Notes: a model not told the origin generated them from the letters alone. Counted from the stretch's first letter, positions 19,651-27,599 are shown. The stretch: DNA of 64,000 nt from Hymenobacter gummosus (GCF_003970915.1 NZ_RXOF01000004.1:390312-454311); one strand, 5' to 3'. Program-made: numbers and translations.

Positions 19651-19801
19651 ACCAATCGGCCACCGGCCTTGTTGCCCCGAAAATTCTGCTGCTGCCGGCT
19701 CCTGCGGCCCGCCGGCGCTACCGGGGCATAACCCGCTGCCGCCCGGGGCAGTACATTGCCAGCGTTGTTCCGCCGGAAGCCCCGGCCTTTTCCTTTTGCT
19801 G

Positions 19802-20758
19802 ATGAAGCGTATCGTCACCCTGACCCTGAACCCCACCGTGGACAAAAGCACCACCGTGGACAAGATTGTGCCCGACCAGAAGCTGCGCTGCGAGATGCCC
19901 AAGTTTGAGCCCGGCGGCGGGGGCATCAACGTGTCGCGGGCCCTCAAGCGCCTCGGCTCCGCGTCGGTGGCGGTGTTTCCGGCGGGCGGGGCCACCGGTG
20001 CCCGGCTGCAGGAGCTGCTGGCGGCCGAAGCCGTGGAGCAGCTGCCCGTGCCCGCCGCCGGCTGGACGCGCGAAAACTTCATCGTGGTCGATTCGTCCTG
20101 CTCGCAGCAGTACCGCTTCGGCATGCCCGGCACCCCGCTCTCGGGCGAGGAGCAGCAGCAGGTGCTGGCCACGCTGCGCAGCATGTCGCCCGCGCCCGAT
20201 TACCTGGTCATCAGCGGCAGCCTGCCCCCCGGCGTCGAGCCCGACTTCCTGGTTGACATCGTGCAGCTGGCCCACGCCACCGGTACCAAGGTGGTGGCCG
20301 ATACCTCGGGCCCGGCCCTACAGCGCGTCATCGAGGCCGGCGTGCACCTGATCAAGCCCAACCTGGGCGAGCTAAGCAAGCTGGCCGGCGTGGAGGAGCT
20401 GGACAGCGCCGCCCTGGCCGCCGCCGCGCAGGGCCTCATCGGCCAGGGCCGCTGCGACATCGTAGTGGCTTCGCTCGGGCCACAGGGCGCCTGCGTCATC
20501 ACCCAGGACATGGTCGACCACATTCCGGCCCCGGCCGTGAAAAAGCGCAGCACCGTGGGCGCCGGCGACAGTATGGTGGCCGGGCTGGTGCACGCGCTGG
20601 CGCAGGGGCAGCCGGTGCGCGAGGCCGCCCGCCTGGGCGTGGCCTGCGGCACGGCCGCTACCATGAACCCCGGCACCGAGCTGTTCCGCAAGGCCGACGT
20701 GGACAAGCTCTACGAGTGGCTGATTCAGACCATGCCCGCCGACCGCGCCGCCGCCTGA
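19802..20758 (+). CDS. pfkB: 6-phosphofructokinase II (PfkB, ribokinase-like)
   Basis: 318 residues, close to E. coli PfkB in length and motifs. KLRCEMPKFEPGGGGINVSR is nearly the E. coli sugar-binding motif, followed by VFPAGGATGARL, LVISGSLPPGV and the ATP-binding/catalytic STVGAGDSMVAG with the catalytic Asp in GAGD. It phosphorylates fructose 6-phosphate in glycolysis; a tagatose- or fructose-1-phosphate role cannot be fully excluded for this family. ATG at 19802 is preferred over a TTG two codons earlier. The gene stands alone, divergent from arsM, and is followed by a hairpin. Confidence 0.92.
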   Translation: MKRIVTLTLNPTVDKSTTVDKIVPDQKLRCEMPKFEPGGGGINVSRALKRLGSASVAVFPAGGATGARLQELLAAEAVEQLPVPAAGWTRENFIVVDSSCSQQYRFGMPGTPLSGEEQQQVLATLRSMSPAPDYLVISGSLPPGVEPDFLVDIVQLAHATGTKVVADTSGPALQRVIEAGVHLIKPNLGELSKLAGVEELDSAALAAAAQGLIGQGRCDIVVASLGPQGACVITQDMVDHIPAPAVKKRSTVGAGDSMVAGLVHALAQGQPVREAARLGVACGTAATMNPGTELFRKADVDKLYEWLIQTMPADRAAA

Positions 20759-20775
20759 TTGCCTTCGAATGAAAC

Positions 20776-20812
20776 GCGCGCCGCCCGGCAGCTATGGCTA
20801 CCGGGCGGCGCG
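20776..20812 (+). terminator. Terminator-like hairpin after pfkB
   Basis: A perfect GCGCCGCCCGG/CCGGGCGGCGC stem with a ~12-base loop lies 17 bases after the stop codon. The T-tract is weak. Confidence 0.6.
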
Positions 20813-20834
20813 GCTGTTTCCGGCGCTGCCGACC

Positions 20835-20975
20835 TCAGTGGGCCGGAATGACGCCCGTCAGGCGCAGCACCCAGCCGAGCAGGTAGAACACGCCCAGCAT
20901 CAGCAGAATAGCCCACCACGGCATGCCGCCGCGCAGGCCTCCGAATCCCTGGATTCGCTTGGGTTTGGTTTCCAT
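20835..20975 (-). CDS. Small membrane protein (46 residues)
   Basis: An ATG at 20975 opens a 46-codon frame ending in TGA at 20835. It begins METKPKRIQGFGGL and has one hydrophobic helix (WWAILLMLGVFYLLGWVLRL, residues ~20-39) after a positively charged N-terminus, so it should be a single-span inner-membrane protein with the N-terminus inside. The 5' region (20980-21060) is strikingly AT-rich, as expected for a promoter. I know no function. Codon use and composition look like those of a real gene, but its small size keeps confidence moderate. Confidence 0.6.
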   Translation of the reverse strand: METKPKRIQGFGGLRGGMPWWAILLMLGVFYLLGWVLRLTGVIPAH

Positions 20976-21128
20976 AATAGAAGGTCCGGATGAAGGTTAG
21001 ACCTAGATAATATACTATAATATATTCGTATTTTCTATATATACCTTTCACCAATTGCCTGATTCTGACTACCCCGACGGGTTGCAGGGCCAGTAGGGCG
21101 CCCAACAAGGCCGTTTTCAGCGCCGGCC

Positions 21129-23132
21129 TCAGCGCAGCAGCTCAAACCAGCCCTTAAACGTGCGCCCGTCGGGCACCTGCAGCAGGTAGTAGTAGATGCC
21201 CGCGGGCTGGGCGTCGCCGCGCCAGTCGTTGCGGTAGTCGGCCGTTTGGTACAGCTCGCGGCCCCAGCGCGAGTAGATGCGCAGGCGGCTGCCGGGGTGG
21301 TACTCCAGGTGCTCCACCACGAAGGCGTCGTTCAGCCCGTCGCCGTTCGGGGTAATGACGTTGTAAAACGCCAGGCAGGCTTGGTCGGGACTGATAAGCA
21401 GCTGGCCGGGACAACTGCCGCCCGCCACGTCAAGCACGCGCAGGGTGGCGGTGCGGCCGTTGGGCACGTTCACCTGCACCTCCGCCGTGCCCTGTCCGCT
21501 CACCACGCTGCCCCCGTTGTCGATGCTCCACTGGTAGTTGCTGCCGGGCTGGGCGGGCACGCTGAAGCGCATGCCGCGGCCGGCCTGCGGGCAGTACACC
21601 GCCGCCCCGCTGATGGGCAGGCCGGGCGTGAGCGTCACCGGCTGCGTGACCGAGTCGGTGGGGCAGCCCAGGGCCGAGAGGCCGTAGGCCGTCAGCCGCC
21701 CGCTGGGCCCAGCGCCCCACTCCACCTGCACCGCCGCCCCGTTGGTGGGCCCGATGATGCGCCCGCCCCGGATGCGCCACCCGTAGCTCGGCGAGCTTGG
21801 CCCCTGGGTTTCGTAGCGGCCGGTAAGGTAGCCGCAGCCGCTGCTGGGGCCGCTCAGGCCGGTGGGGCCCGCCGCCCGCGTCACCCGAATCTGGAATATC
21901 TCGGCCACGTTGCGGCCGCCGCAGCTATTGTTCTGCGCCAGGACCACCACGTCGTAGGGAGCGGGGCGGGCCGTGCCGCAGCCCGCCCGGAAGCGGAAAC
22001 GGCCGCTCACGGTGCCGGTACCACTCACCGTCACCGCGCCCACCGTGCCGGCGTTTGGGGTACCGGTGCTGTTGTTGAAGGCGGCATCGAAGGGGCCGGG
22101 ACCATCGAGCAGGATGCTGCTCACGCGCAGGGTCAACGGCTGGCCCGGCAGCTGGGCGGTAATGTCGAAGCCCACGTCCTGTCCTTCCTCAATGGTGTAG
22201 CTGCGGGTAGCCAGGGTGGCAGCCGTCAGCGAGGGGGCGCGGGTGGAAGTCAGGCCGCAGGGCCGCACCACCAGCTGCATATCGCGCCGGATGGTGTTCA
22301 GCAGCACTTCCTGCCCGCCAATGGTGCGGTACTCGCGCACGTCGACGGCCACCACGTAGCGGCCGGCCTGGGTGGCGAAGTAGCTGGCCAGGCCCGTGGC
22401 CGGATTGATAGCCGTGTAGCCGGCCGGCCCGAAGGGCTGCTGCACGCTGAAGCCGGTGTTGTAGTTCACGGAGCCCATACCGGCGCCGGTGCCCCCGCTG
22501 TAGGGCGTGCCGAAGCTGTATTCCAGCCTATCCCCGTCGGCATCGTAGGCGTTGTTGAGGATGAAGGTGGTATCGTTCTGGCAAATCAGGGCCACGGCCA
22601 TGTCCGAAAACACCGGCGCCGTGTTGACGATGGGCATGGGCGGCAGGTGCACCGACAAGCCCATGGCCGTAGAGCCGGCGCTGAACAGGTTGGTAATGTC
22701 GATGTTGCGGGCCGATTCGGAATAAACCAGCACGTAGCCGCTGGTCGAGGCCGGCACGTACAAATCGGCCGAGTAATTGGCCACCGTCACGCGCGGAAAC
22801 ACCAGGGAGCAGCCGGACGGCTGCAGCGGGCTCATTTCATAGAAGCTGTTGCGCGTGACGGTCAGCCACCGCTGGGAGCCGCGCACCGGGTCCTTGTCGA
22901 CGACGCTGAACATGAGGGTGGGCCGACCATCGGGCGCCACCGAGTTGGGCTCCTTGCTGAAGTACACCGTGGCCGTAATCAGGTAGTGGTAGGGCGCGTT
23001 GGCCGGGCCGTTATTGCCCAGGTACTGGTAGCTCATTTCGCCGCCCACCAGGTGCGTGGCCGCGGCGGGCCGCACCAGCAACAGCAGCAGGCTCAGCCAG
23101 CCAATAAAACAGTAGGAATAGCGGTGCAGCAT
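21129..23132 (-). CDS. T9SS-secreted protein with gliding-motility-associated C-terminal domain
   Basis: 667 residues with a signal peptide (MLHRYSYCFIGWLSLLLLL...). The mature start THLVGGEMSYQYLG is typical of large secreted gliding-motility-associated proteins of Bacteroidetes. The middle holds beta-rich Ig/PKD-like segments. The C-terminus (FYNVITPNGDGLNDAFVVEH ... RIYSRWGRELYQ ... GIYYYLLQ) is a CHU_C/type B T9SS sorting domain, directing export through the type IX system. The protein probably ends on the cell surface or outside. A run of 11 C (minus strand) lies just before the start codon, the kind of tract that can slip and alter expression. Confidence 0.85.
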   Translation of the reverse strand: MLHRYSYCFIGWLSLLLLLVRPAAATHLVGGEMSYQYLGNNGPANAPYHYLITATVYFSKEPNSVAPDGRPTLMFSVVDKDPVRGSQRWLTVTRNSFYEMSPLQPSGCSLVFPRVTVANYSADLYVPASTSGYVLVYSESARNIDITNLFSAGSTAMGLSVHLPPMPIVNTAPVFSDMAVALICQNDTTFILNNAYDADGDRLEYSFGTPYSGGTGAGMGSVNYNTGFSVQQPFGPAGYTAINPATGLASYFATQAGRYVVAVDVREYRTIGGQEVLLNTIRRDMQLVVRPCGLTSTRAPSLTAATLATRSYTIEEGQDVGFDITAQLPGQPLTLRVSSILLDGPGPFDAAFNNSTGTPNAGTVGAVTVSGTGTVSGRFRFRAGCGTARPAPYDVVVLAQNNSCGGRNVAEIFQIRVTRAAGPTGLSGPSSGCGYLTGRYETQGPSSPSYGWRIRGGRIIGPTNGAAVQVEWGAGPSGRLTAYGLSALGCPTDSVTQPVTLTPGLPISGAAVYCPQAGRGMRFSVPAQPGSNYQWSIDNGGSVVSGQGTAEVQVNVPNGRTATLRVLDVAGGSCPGQLLISPDQACLAFYNVITPNGDGLNDAFVVEHLEYHPGSRLRIYSRWGRELYQTADYRNDWRGDAQPAGIYYYLLQVPDGRTFKGWFELLR

Positions 23133-23136
23133 ACGC

Positions 23137-23147
23137 GGGGGGGGGGG
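23137..23147 (-). repeat. C11 homopolymer in the leader of the T9SS-secreted protein gene
   Basis: Eleven consecutive G on the plus strand (C on the coding strand) lie 4 bases upstream of the ATG at 23132. It is the longest homopolymer I noticed in the window. Confidence 0.8.
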
Positions 23148-23292
23148 AATAAAGGGCAGCGTACCGGGCTGCCTGCTTGAAAATAAGCTTCCGACGCCAA
23201 TCCGCCGCGGGTTATTTTCACCCGCCGGCGGGCCCCGGCGCCGGGCAGCCGGCTAGCAATGCTAATGACCCGATTCCCAGCGCGTACGTTGC

Positions 23293-23886
23293 TCAGCCGC
23301 CCAGCCCCCGGTAGCGCCGCTGCCACACCCGGTACCAGTGCCGGTTGGTGGGGTAGCGGCGCGTGCGGCCCGCGTTGTTGACGACCAGGGCCACGGCCAG
23401 CAGCAGCAGCACGCCCGTCAGCACCGGCATGAGCACGTACCAGTAGCCCAGGGCCTTGAGCGCCGGGGAGCCGATAACGGCAATCAGCGCGGTGGCGCCG
23501 CCGGGCGGGTGCAGGGTTTTGGTTATCTGCATCGTCACGATGGACAAGGACACGGCCAGCGCCGCCGCCAGCCACAGCTCCCCGCCCACCAGCCGCTGCA
23601 CCGTCACGCCCACGCAGGCGCTCAGCACGTGGCCGCCGAGCAGGTTGCGCGGCTGAGCCAGCGGGCTGTTGATGTGCCCGTAAATCAGCACCGAGGAGGC
23701 CCCGAACGAGCCCACCAGCAGCAGGGTATCGGCCGGGCCCAGCAGGTAGCGGTTGAGCAACCCGATGAGGGCAATGCCCACGAACGAGCCCAGAAACGTC
23801 CAGCAATGCTCCCGGTAATCAAACAGCGTTTCCCGGTAGATAATCAGCCGCGCCCGCCGCGCGGGGCCCCGCAGTCTTCTTCGCAT
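23293..23886 (-). CDS. HPP-family integral membrane protein
   Basis: 197 residues with four or more hydrophobic helices. The diagnostic HPP motif appears in TKTLHPPGGATALIAVIGS (about residues 123-141), and SFGASSVLIYG is also typical. HPP proteins are membrane proteins, one cyanobacterial member being linked to nitrite transport; the substrate here is unknown. A TACCTTTG box on the minus strand at 23926-23933 lies 40 bases upstream and is a plausible promoter element. Confidence 0.88.
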   Translation of the reverse strand: MRRRLRGPARRARLIIYRETLFDYREHCWTFLGSFVGIALIGLLNRYLLGPADTLLLVGSFGASSVLIYGHINSPLAQPRNLLGGHVLSACVGVTVQRLVGGELWLAAALAVSLSIVTMQITKTLHPPGGATALIAVIGSPALKALGYWYVLMPVLTGVLLLLAVALVVNNAGRTRRYPTNRHWYRVWQRRYRGLGG

Positions 23887-23925
23887 AATCCGGTGGCGGA
23901 AGGGCCCGCCGTGGTTCCTCCGAAC

Positions 23926-23933
23926 GCAAAGGT
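23926..23933 (-). promoter_or_regulatory. Candidate -7 box for the HPP gene
   Basis: TACCTTTG on the minus strand fits TAnnTTTG, 40 bases before the start codon. No good -33 partner was found. Confidence 0.4.
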
Positions 23934-23950
23934 AGCCCTGCCTTGCCGTT

Positions 23951-24181
23951 GTGGCGGCCCTTATTCAACGGGACCGGCCCCAAGTGGTGGCGCTGCTCCG
24001 CCAGCCCGCTCCCCTACCTCGACCACACAGCCAGGCGCCTGGCTGTGTGGTCGGCTGGTACTCGCTTAGCGGGGTGCGTAATTACCTGCCCATCTTTCTG
24101 GCGGCCACGGCTGGCTGTACCCTGCTCGTCTTCGTGTTGCGCTGCGCCTACGCGCTGCTCCGGGCCGCCGGCCGCCGGTAG
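23951..24181 (+). CDS. Possible small membrane protein, doubtful
   Basis: A 76-codon frame starting with ATG has one hydrophobic stretch (YLPIFLAATAGCTLLVFVLR) and ends 31 bases before the metallo-beta-lactamase-like gene. It contains the 34-bp perfect palindrome at 24020-24053. No similarity is recognised. It may be a small upstream operon gene or a chance frame in GC-rich sequence. Confidence 0.25.
   Translation: MAALIQRDRPQVVALLRQPAPLPRPHSQAPGCVVGWYSLSGVRNYLPIFLAATAGCTLLVFVLRCAYALLRAAGRR
24020..24053. repeat. Perfect 34-bp palindrome
   Basis: CGACCACACAGCCAGGC is immediately followed by its exact reverse complement with no spacer. It lies about 160 bases upstream of the metallo-beta-lactamase-like gene. 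Confidence 0.9.
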
Positions 24182-24212
24182 CCCCTGCTCCGATTTTCCC
24201 CTTATTGCGCCC

Positions 24213-24959
24213 ATGAAAACCCTGCTTGCCCTGCTCCTCTGCGCCGTACTGGCCGGCCCGGCCACGGCCCAAACCGCCGCTTACCCGGCCAAAACGGTGT
24301 ACCAATCGGCCGCGCTGACGATTACGCAGGTTTCCCCCAATGCCTTCGTGCACACGTCCTTTCTGCAAACCGATTCGTTTGGCAAGGTGGCCTGCAACGG
24401 CCTCATCGTCCGCAGCCGGCGCGAGGCCGTCATCTTCGATACGCCGGCCACCGAAAGCGACTCCCGGGAGCTGCTGGCCTGGCTCCGCAAGGAGTTGCGC
24501 TGCCGGGTCAAGGCCGTCATCCCGACGCATTTTCACGAAGACTGCGTGGGCGGCCTGCCGGAGTTCCGGCGCCAGCGCATTCCCTCCTACGCCAGTCAGC
24601 AAACCATTGCCTACGCCCAGCAGCGCCGCGCCCCCGTGCCCGAGCGCGCCTTCACCGACAGCCTGACGCTGCGCGTCGGTACCACCAAGGTGCAGGCCAC
24701 TTTCTTCGGCGAAGGCCACACCCGCGACAACGTGGTGGGCTACTTCCCGGCCGAGCAGGTGATGTTCGGCGGCTGCCTCATCAAGGAGCTGAACGCCCCC
24801 AAGGGCAACCTCGCCGACGCCAACGTGCAGGCCTGGCCCGCCACGGTGCAGCGTGTGCGCCAGCAGTACCCGCGGGTGCAGGTGGTAGTGCCCGGCCACG
24901 GCCAGGTCGGCGGCCAAAGCCTGCTCGACTACACCATCCAGCTGTTTCAGCAGCCCTAG
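24213..24959 (+). CDS. Subclass B1-type metallo-beta-lactamase homologue
   Basis: 248 residues with a signal peptide (MKTLLALLLCAVLAG...AQ), a usual length for B1 enzymes. All six zinc ligands can be placed: His106, His108 and Asp110 (THFHEDCVGGL), His169 (GEGHTRDNVV), Cys188 (FGGCLIK) and His229 (PGHG). The Cys in GGC and the HxHxD context are hallmarks of subclass B1 rather than glyoxalase-type relatives. A periplasmic enzyme hydrolysing beta-lactams is the likely role, but activity must be tested. Chromosomal B1 enzymes are known in Bacteroidetes (BlaB, IND, CfiA), so it may be intrinsic. No transposase adjoins it. Confidence 0.85.
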   Translation: MKTLLALLLCAVLAGPATAQTAAYPAKTVYQSAALTITQVSPNAFVHTSFLQTDSFGKVACNGLIVRSRREAVIFDTPATESDSRELLAWLRKELRCRVKAVIPTHFHEDCVGGLPEFRRQRIPSYASQQTIAYAQQRRAPVPERAFTDSLTLRVGTTKVQATFFGEGHTRDNVVGYFPAEQVMFGGCLIKELNAPKGNLADANVQAWPATVQRVRQQYPRVQVVVPGHGQVGGQSLLDYTIQLFQQP

Positions 24960-25098
24960 CCGCTCACCTCATTCCTGGGGTGATGGGTGTGACGTGGGTA
25001 GTTTGAATGAGCTGTTGCTACCGCCAGCGGCATCGGGTCCGATGCGGAGCAACTTTTCCCAAAGTCGGTTACGAACCACCAAGGCGGGGAACGAATCA

Positions 25099-25304
25099 CC
25101 AAATGCTTCGCCCCAGTCCTCCAAAGCTTCGCCCCAATCGTCCAAAGCCGGGTCGCACGTCCCAAAGCCCTGCCCCAGTCGTCCAAAGCTTCGCCTCCAC
25201 CCGCCAAAGCTTCGCCGCGGTTGTCCAAAGCTATGTCCCAATGCGCCAAAGCTTCGCCCCGACCGTCCAAAGCTTCGCCTCGGTCGTCCAAAGCTAAGTC
25301 ACAC
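25099..25304. repeat. 21-bp minisatellite, about 10 units
   Basis: Units beginning CCAAAGCTTCGCCCC recur with period 20-22 bp, mostly 21, at 25099, 25121, 25142, 25162, 25183, 25204, 25225, 25246, 25267 and 25288. A degenerate unit may precede at ~25076. The 475-bp gap 24960-25434 contains nothing else recognisable. A 7-codon period keeps frames open on both strands, giving repetitive peptides (SPQSSKA; EALDDWG), but no start and context support a gene. Confidence 0.85.
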
Positions 25305-25434
25305 TTTTTCCAGCGGTGGCGCACCAAAATATTCCCGAATATTTCTATTCTTGGGTACTGCTCTATTCTGCCCTGCGCACCCCTATTGCTCGTCGTTTGC
25401 CTCCCTTTTTTCCACCAATACCCACATTCCCAAT

Positions 25435-26148
25435 ATGCTTACCGCCAAACAAGACAACCGGCTCACCGCCGCCGAAAACGCCCTGGCCGCCCTGCAGCAG
25501 GACGCCACCCCCTACCAGCAGGATAAAGCCCTGCAACGCATGATTGCCGAGCTGCAACAGCTCACCAACGACCTCACCCCCCTGCGCCGGGATACGCAGC
25601 GCAAAGCCAGCAAACCCAAAACCGCCGCCAAAACCGACCGCCGCGAATTACTCGCCACCAGTGCCAGCGAAGTGGCCGGTGATGTGTACGCCTACGCCAT
25701 CGACCAGCAGGACCGCACCCTGCAAAACGCCGCCAACCACAGCTACGGCACCCTGCTGAACCTGCGCGCCACCGCCCTCACCGATACCGCCCAGGACATC
25801 CACGACCAGGCCACCACCCACGCCAAAGCCCTCGAAGACTACGGCGTGACCCCGGAGCGCCTGCAGGAGTTGAAAGCCGCCATCAATGCCTTTAGCGGCG
25901 CCAAGAACGACCCGCGCCAGCAAATCAGCGAAGGCAAGGCCGCCCGCCTAGCCATCAGCGCCAAATTCAAGCTCCTGGCCGCCCTGCTCGAAGACCGCCT
26001 CAACCCCAGCCTGCGCAAATACGCCCGCTCCCACCCCGAGTTCTTCCAGCGCGTCGAAGCCGCCCGCAAAGTCATCGACCGACCGGGCAAGCGAAAAGGC
26101 GGGGATGATGCAGGCCAGCCGGACGCGCCGCAGCAGCCGCAGAAGTAG
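25435..26148 (+). CDS. Helical hypothetical protein beside the minisatellite
   Basis: 237 residues from MLTAKQDNRLTAAENALAAL. Almost entirely alpha-helical by composition, with heptad-like Leu/Ala patterns (ALQRMIAELQQLTNDLTPLR) and a charged, Gly/Pro/Gln-rich tail. No signal peptide, membrane segment or enzyme motif is visible, so it is probably a cytoplasmic coiled-coil protein of unknown function. I recall similar Hymenobacter hypotheticals but cannot name a family. The longer frame reaching back to 24994 runs through the 21-bp repeats and was rejected as the start. A GTCAT element follows the stop closely. Confidence 0.75.
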   Translation: MLTAKQDNRLTAAENALAALQQDATPYQQDKALQRMIAELQQLTNDLTPLRRDTQRKASKPKTAAKTDRRELLATSASEVAGDVYAYAIDQQDRTLQNAANHSYGTLLNLRATALTDTAQDIHDQATTHAKALEDYGVTPERLQELKAAINAFSGAKNDPRQQISEGKAARLAISAKFKLLAALLEDRLNPSLRKYARSHPEFFQRVEAARKVIDRPGKRKGGDDAGQPDAPQQPQK

Positions 26149-26154
26149 TTAGAA

Positions 26155-26193
26155 CGTCATGTCGAGCCCTGCGAGACATCTCGCGTGCTGACG
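26155..26193. repeat. GTCATGTCGAGC element, single arm
   Basis: CGTCATGTCGAGCCCTGCGA followed by GACATCTCGCGTGCTGACG; a half copy of the composite element, 7 bases after the preceding stop codon. Confidence 0.75.
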
Positions 26194-26223
26194 CCAGCTA
26201 GTAACCGCAACCGCTTACCATGA

Positions 26224-26255
26224 GAAAAGCCGCTCCACGCACGGAGCGGCTTTTC
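26224..26255 (+). terminator. Rho-independent terminator
   Basis: AAAAGCCGCTCC/GGAGCGGCTTTT stem with a 6-base loop, with A and T runs on either side. Confidence 0.8.
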
Positions 26256-26275
26256 AAGTCTATCCAAACCGCCTT

Positions 26276-27049
26276 ATGTATCTACTCTACGTTGATGAAA
26301 GCGGCGACATCGGCCTGCAAAACAGTCCAACCAAGTATTTCGTCCTGACCGGCCTGGTCCTCCACGAAACTCAGTGGCGCAATATCCTTAACGACCTCGT
26401 CGCCTTCCGTCGCCACCTGCGCACCACCAAGGATTTAAAGCTGCGCGAGGAAATCCACGCCGCCCCGTTCATCAACAATCCCGGCCCCCTCGTCCGCATC
26501 AAACGCCACGACCGGCTCGATATCCTCAAGCAGTGCATTGACTTCCTCGGCAACCGCACTGATGTCAGCATCATCACCGTCGTAGTCAACAAAACCACCA
26601 AGCCCGCTACCTACGATGTCTTCGAAGCAGCTTGGCAAACCCTGATTCAGCGCTTCGAGAATACCATCCGCCACCGCAACTTCCCCGGCGCCTTCCCCGA
26701 CCAGCGCGGCCTCATCCTCCCCGACAACACCGACGGCGGCAAGCTTACCGCCCTGTTGCGCCGGATGCGCTATTACAACCCCGTTCCCAGTCAGGGCTAC
26801 TACCAGCAACTGGGCAGCACGTACCGCAACATGACCCTGCAGTACGTCATCGAAGACCCCTTCCTGAAGGATTCTGCCCACTCCTTCATCCACCAGCTCA
26901 TCGACGTGGTAGCTTATTGTGCCCGCCAGCTCTACGAGCCCAACGCCTACATGAAAAAGAAGCAGGGCCACAACTTCTACCGCCGTTTACTCAGCGTCAT
27001 CAATCCCCACGCCACCCGCAGCCACGCCCTGCACATCGTAGAGCTATAA
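26276..27049 (+). CDS. DUF3800 domain-containing protein
   Basis: 257 residues. The N-terminal YLLYVDESGDIG (residues 2-13) is the DUF3800 signature, with an acidic DESGD like the RNase H-like metal site. FVLTGLVLHETQW, the lone LKLREEIHA region and the C-terminal IHQLIDVVAYCARQLYEPN segment also fit. The family is often found with defence and mobile genes; function is uncertain but a nuclease-like role is suspected from fold predictions. It is bounded by terminators on both sides, so it is a single-gene unit. It lies next to a toxin-antitoxin module in an accessory stretch. Confidence 0.85.
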   Translation: MYLLYVDESGDIGLQNSPTKYFVLTGLVLHETQWRNILNDLVAFRRHLRTTKDLKLREEIHAAPFINNPGPLVRIKRHDRLDILKQCIDFLGNRTDVSIITVVVNKTTKPATYDVFEAAWQTLIQRFENTIRHRNFPGAFPDQRGLILPDNTDGGKLTALLRRMRYYNPVPSQGYYQQLGSTYRNMTLQYVIEDPFLKDSAHSFIHQLIDVVAYCARQLYEPNAYMKKKQGHNFYRRLLSVINPHATRSHALHIVEL

Positions 27050-27092
27050 AAGAAAAGGGGCTGCCAAAGGCAGCCCCGGAGGAATCCTACTA
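27050..27092 (+). terminator. Terminator after the DUF3800 gene
   Basis: GGGGCTGCC/GGCAGCCCC stem (27057-27077) with a 3-base loop, preceded by an A-rich stretch but with no T-run after it. Confidence 0.55.
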
Positions 27093-27191
27093 GGGCGACT
27101 AGCACCCGTCCAGATTCGTTGCAAGTATAACGAAAGTTCAGCGCAGGCAGTTCGCCGGCTACGCAACAGCAGCTCCACCGGCAGCTCCAAG

Positions 27192-27236
27192 TTCAGCCGA
27201 AACGCCGCCGCCCGCACCACGCCCCGCGCTTCTTCC
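27192..27236 (+). repeat. Direct repeat left of the YoeB module
   Basis: TTCAGCCGAAACGCCGCC... and CCGCACCACGCCCCGCGCTT recur in the same orientation at 27970-28012. Apart from this repeat and a promoter nothing is recognised in 27093-27377; a 69-codon minus-strand frame here crosses the terminator and is doubtful. Confidence 0.65.
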
Positions 27237-27340
27237 TCGTTCAGGAGCTGCAAGCCCTACAACCTTAGCTCCCTGAACTCAGCGCCACGTCTTGGTAGCC
27301 AGCCGTGCAGAAAGGCCACAGAGGCAAAATTGCAGCGCCG

Positions 27341-27371
27341 TTGGGAACCTGCTTCGAATAAGCTAGTTTTG
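27341..27371 (+). promoter_or_regulatory. Promoter of the toxin-antitoxin operon
   Basis: TTG at 27341-27343, a 20-base spacer and TAGTTTTG at 27364-27371 fit the Bacteroidetes consensus. The start codon at 27378 is 6 bases downstream, so the message is nearly leaderless. Confidence 0.6.
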
Positions 27372-27377
27372 ACTAGT

Positions 27378-27599
27378 ATGAAAATCACGCTCGAAGTCCC
27401 CGACCACAAAGCTGCCTTCGTGATGGAGTTGCTGCAGAGCATTCCCTTCATCAAAGCCAAAGCCGTGCGCAGCAAAGCCAAGCCGCAGGATGAAACCGAG
27501 TACCTGCTGAGCACCGAAGCCAACCGCAAGGCCCTCACCGCCTCCATCGAAGCCCTTGAACGCGGCGAGTTCACCCAGCACGACCTGATTGAGGGATGA
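27378..27599 (+). CDS. Antitoxin of a YoeB-type module
   Basis: 73 residues: a short N-terminal MKITLEVPDHKAAFVMELL segment followed by a charged helical region (NRKALTASIEALERGEF) expected to wrap around the toxin. It resembles the DUF2683-like antitoxins that accompany YoeB in Bacteroidetes more than classical YefM. The start was fixed at the ATG just after the TAGTTTTG promoter; a longer in-frame start at 27330 would overlap the promoter. The stop overlaps the toxin start by 4 bases (ATGA), giving coupled translation. By analogy the complex should repress its own promoter. Confidence 0.8.
   Translation: MKITLEVPDHKAAFVMELLQSIPFIKAKAVRSKAKPQDETEYLLSTEANRKALTASIEALERGEFTQHDLIEG

Noticed and set aside
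25099-25304. 21-bp repeats considered as a CRISPR array
   Set aside because: The units are directly adjacent with no unique spacers, and no cas gene is present.
24994-25434. In-frame N-terminal extension of the gene at 25435 through the minisatellite
   Set aside because: The 21-bp period automatically keeps the frame open; the extension is low-complexity and the ATG at 25435 gives a normal helical protein.
27044-27253. 69-codon minus-strand frame left of the YoeB module
   Set aside because: It crosses the DUF3800 terminator and includes the direct repeat; no similarity or start signal supports it.
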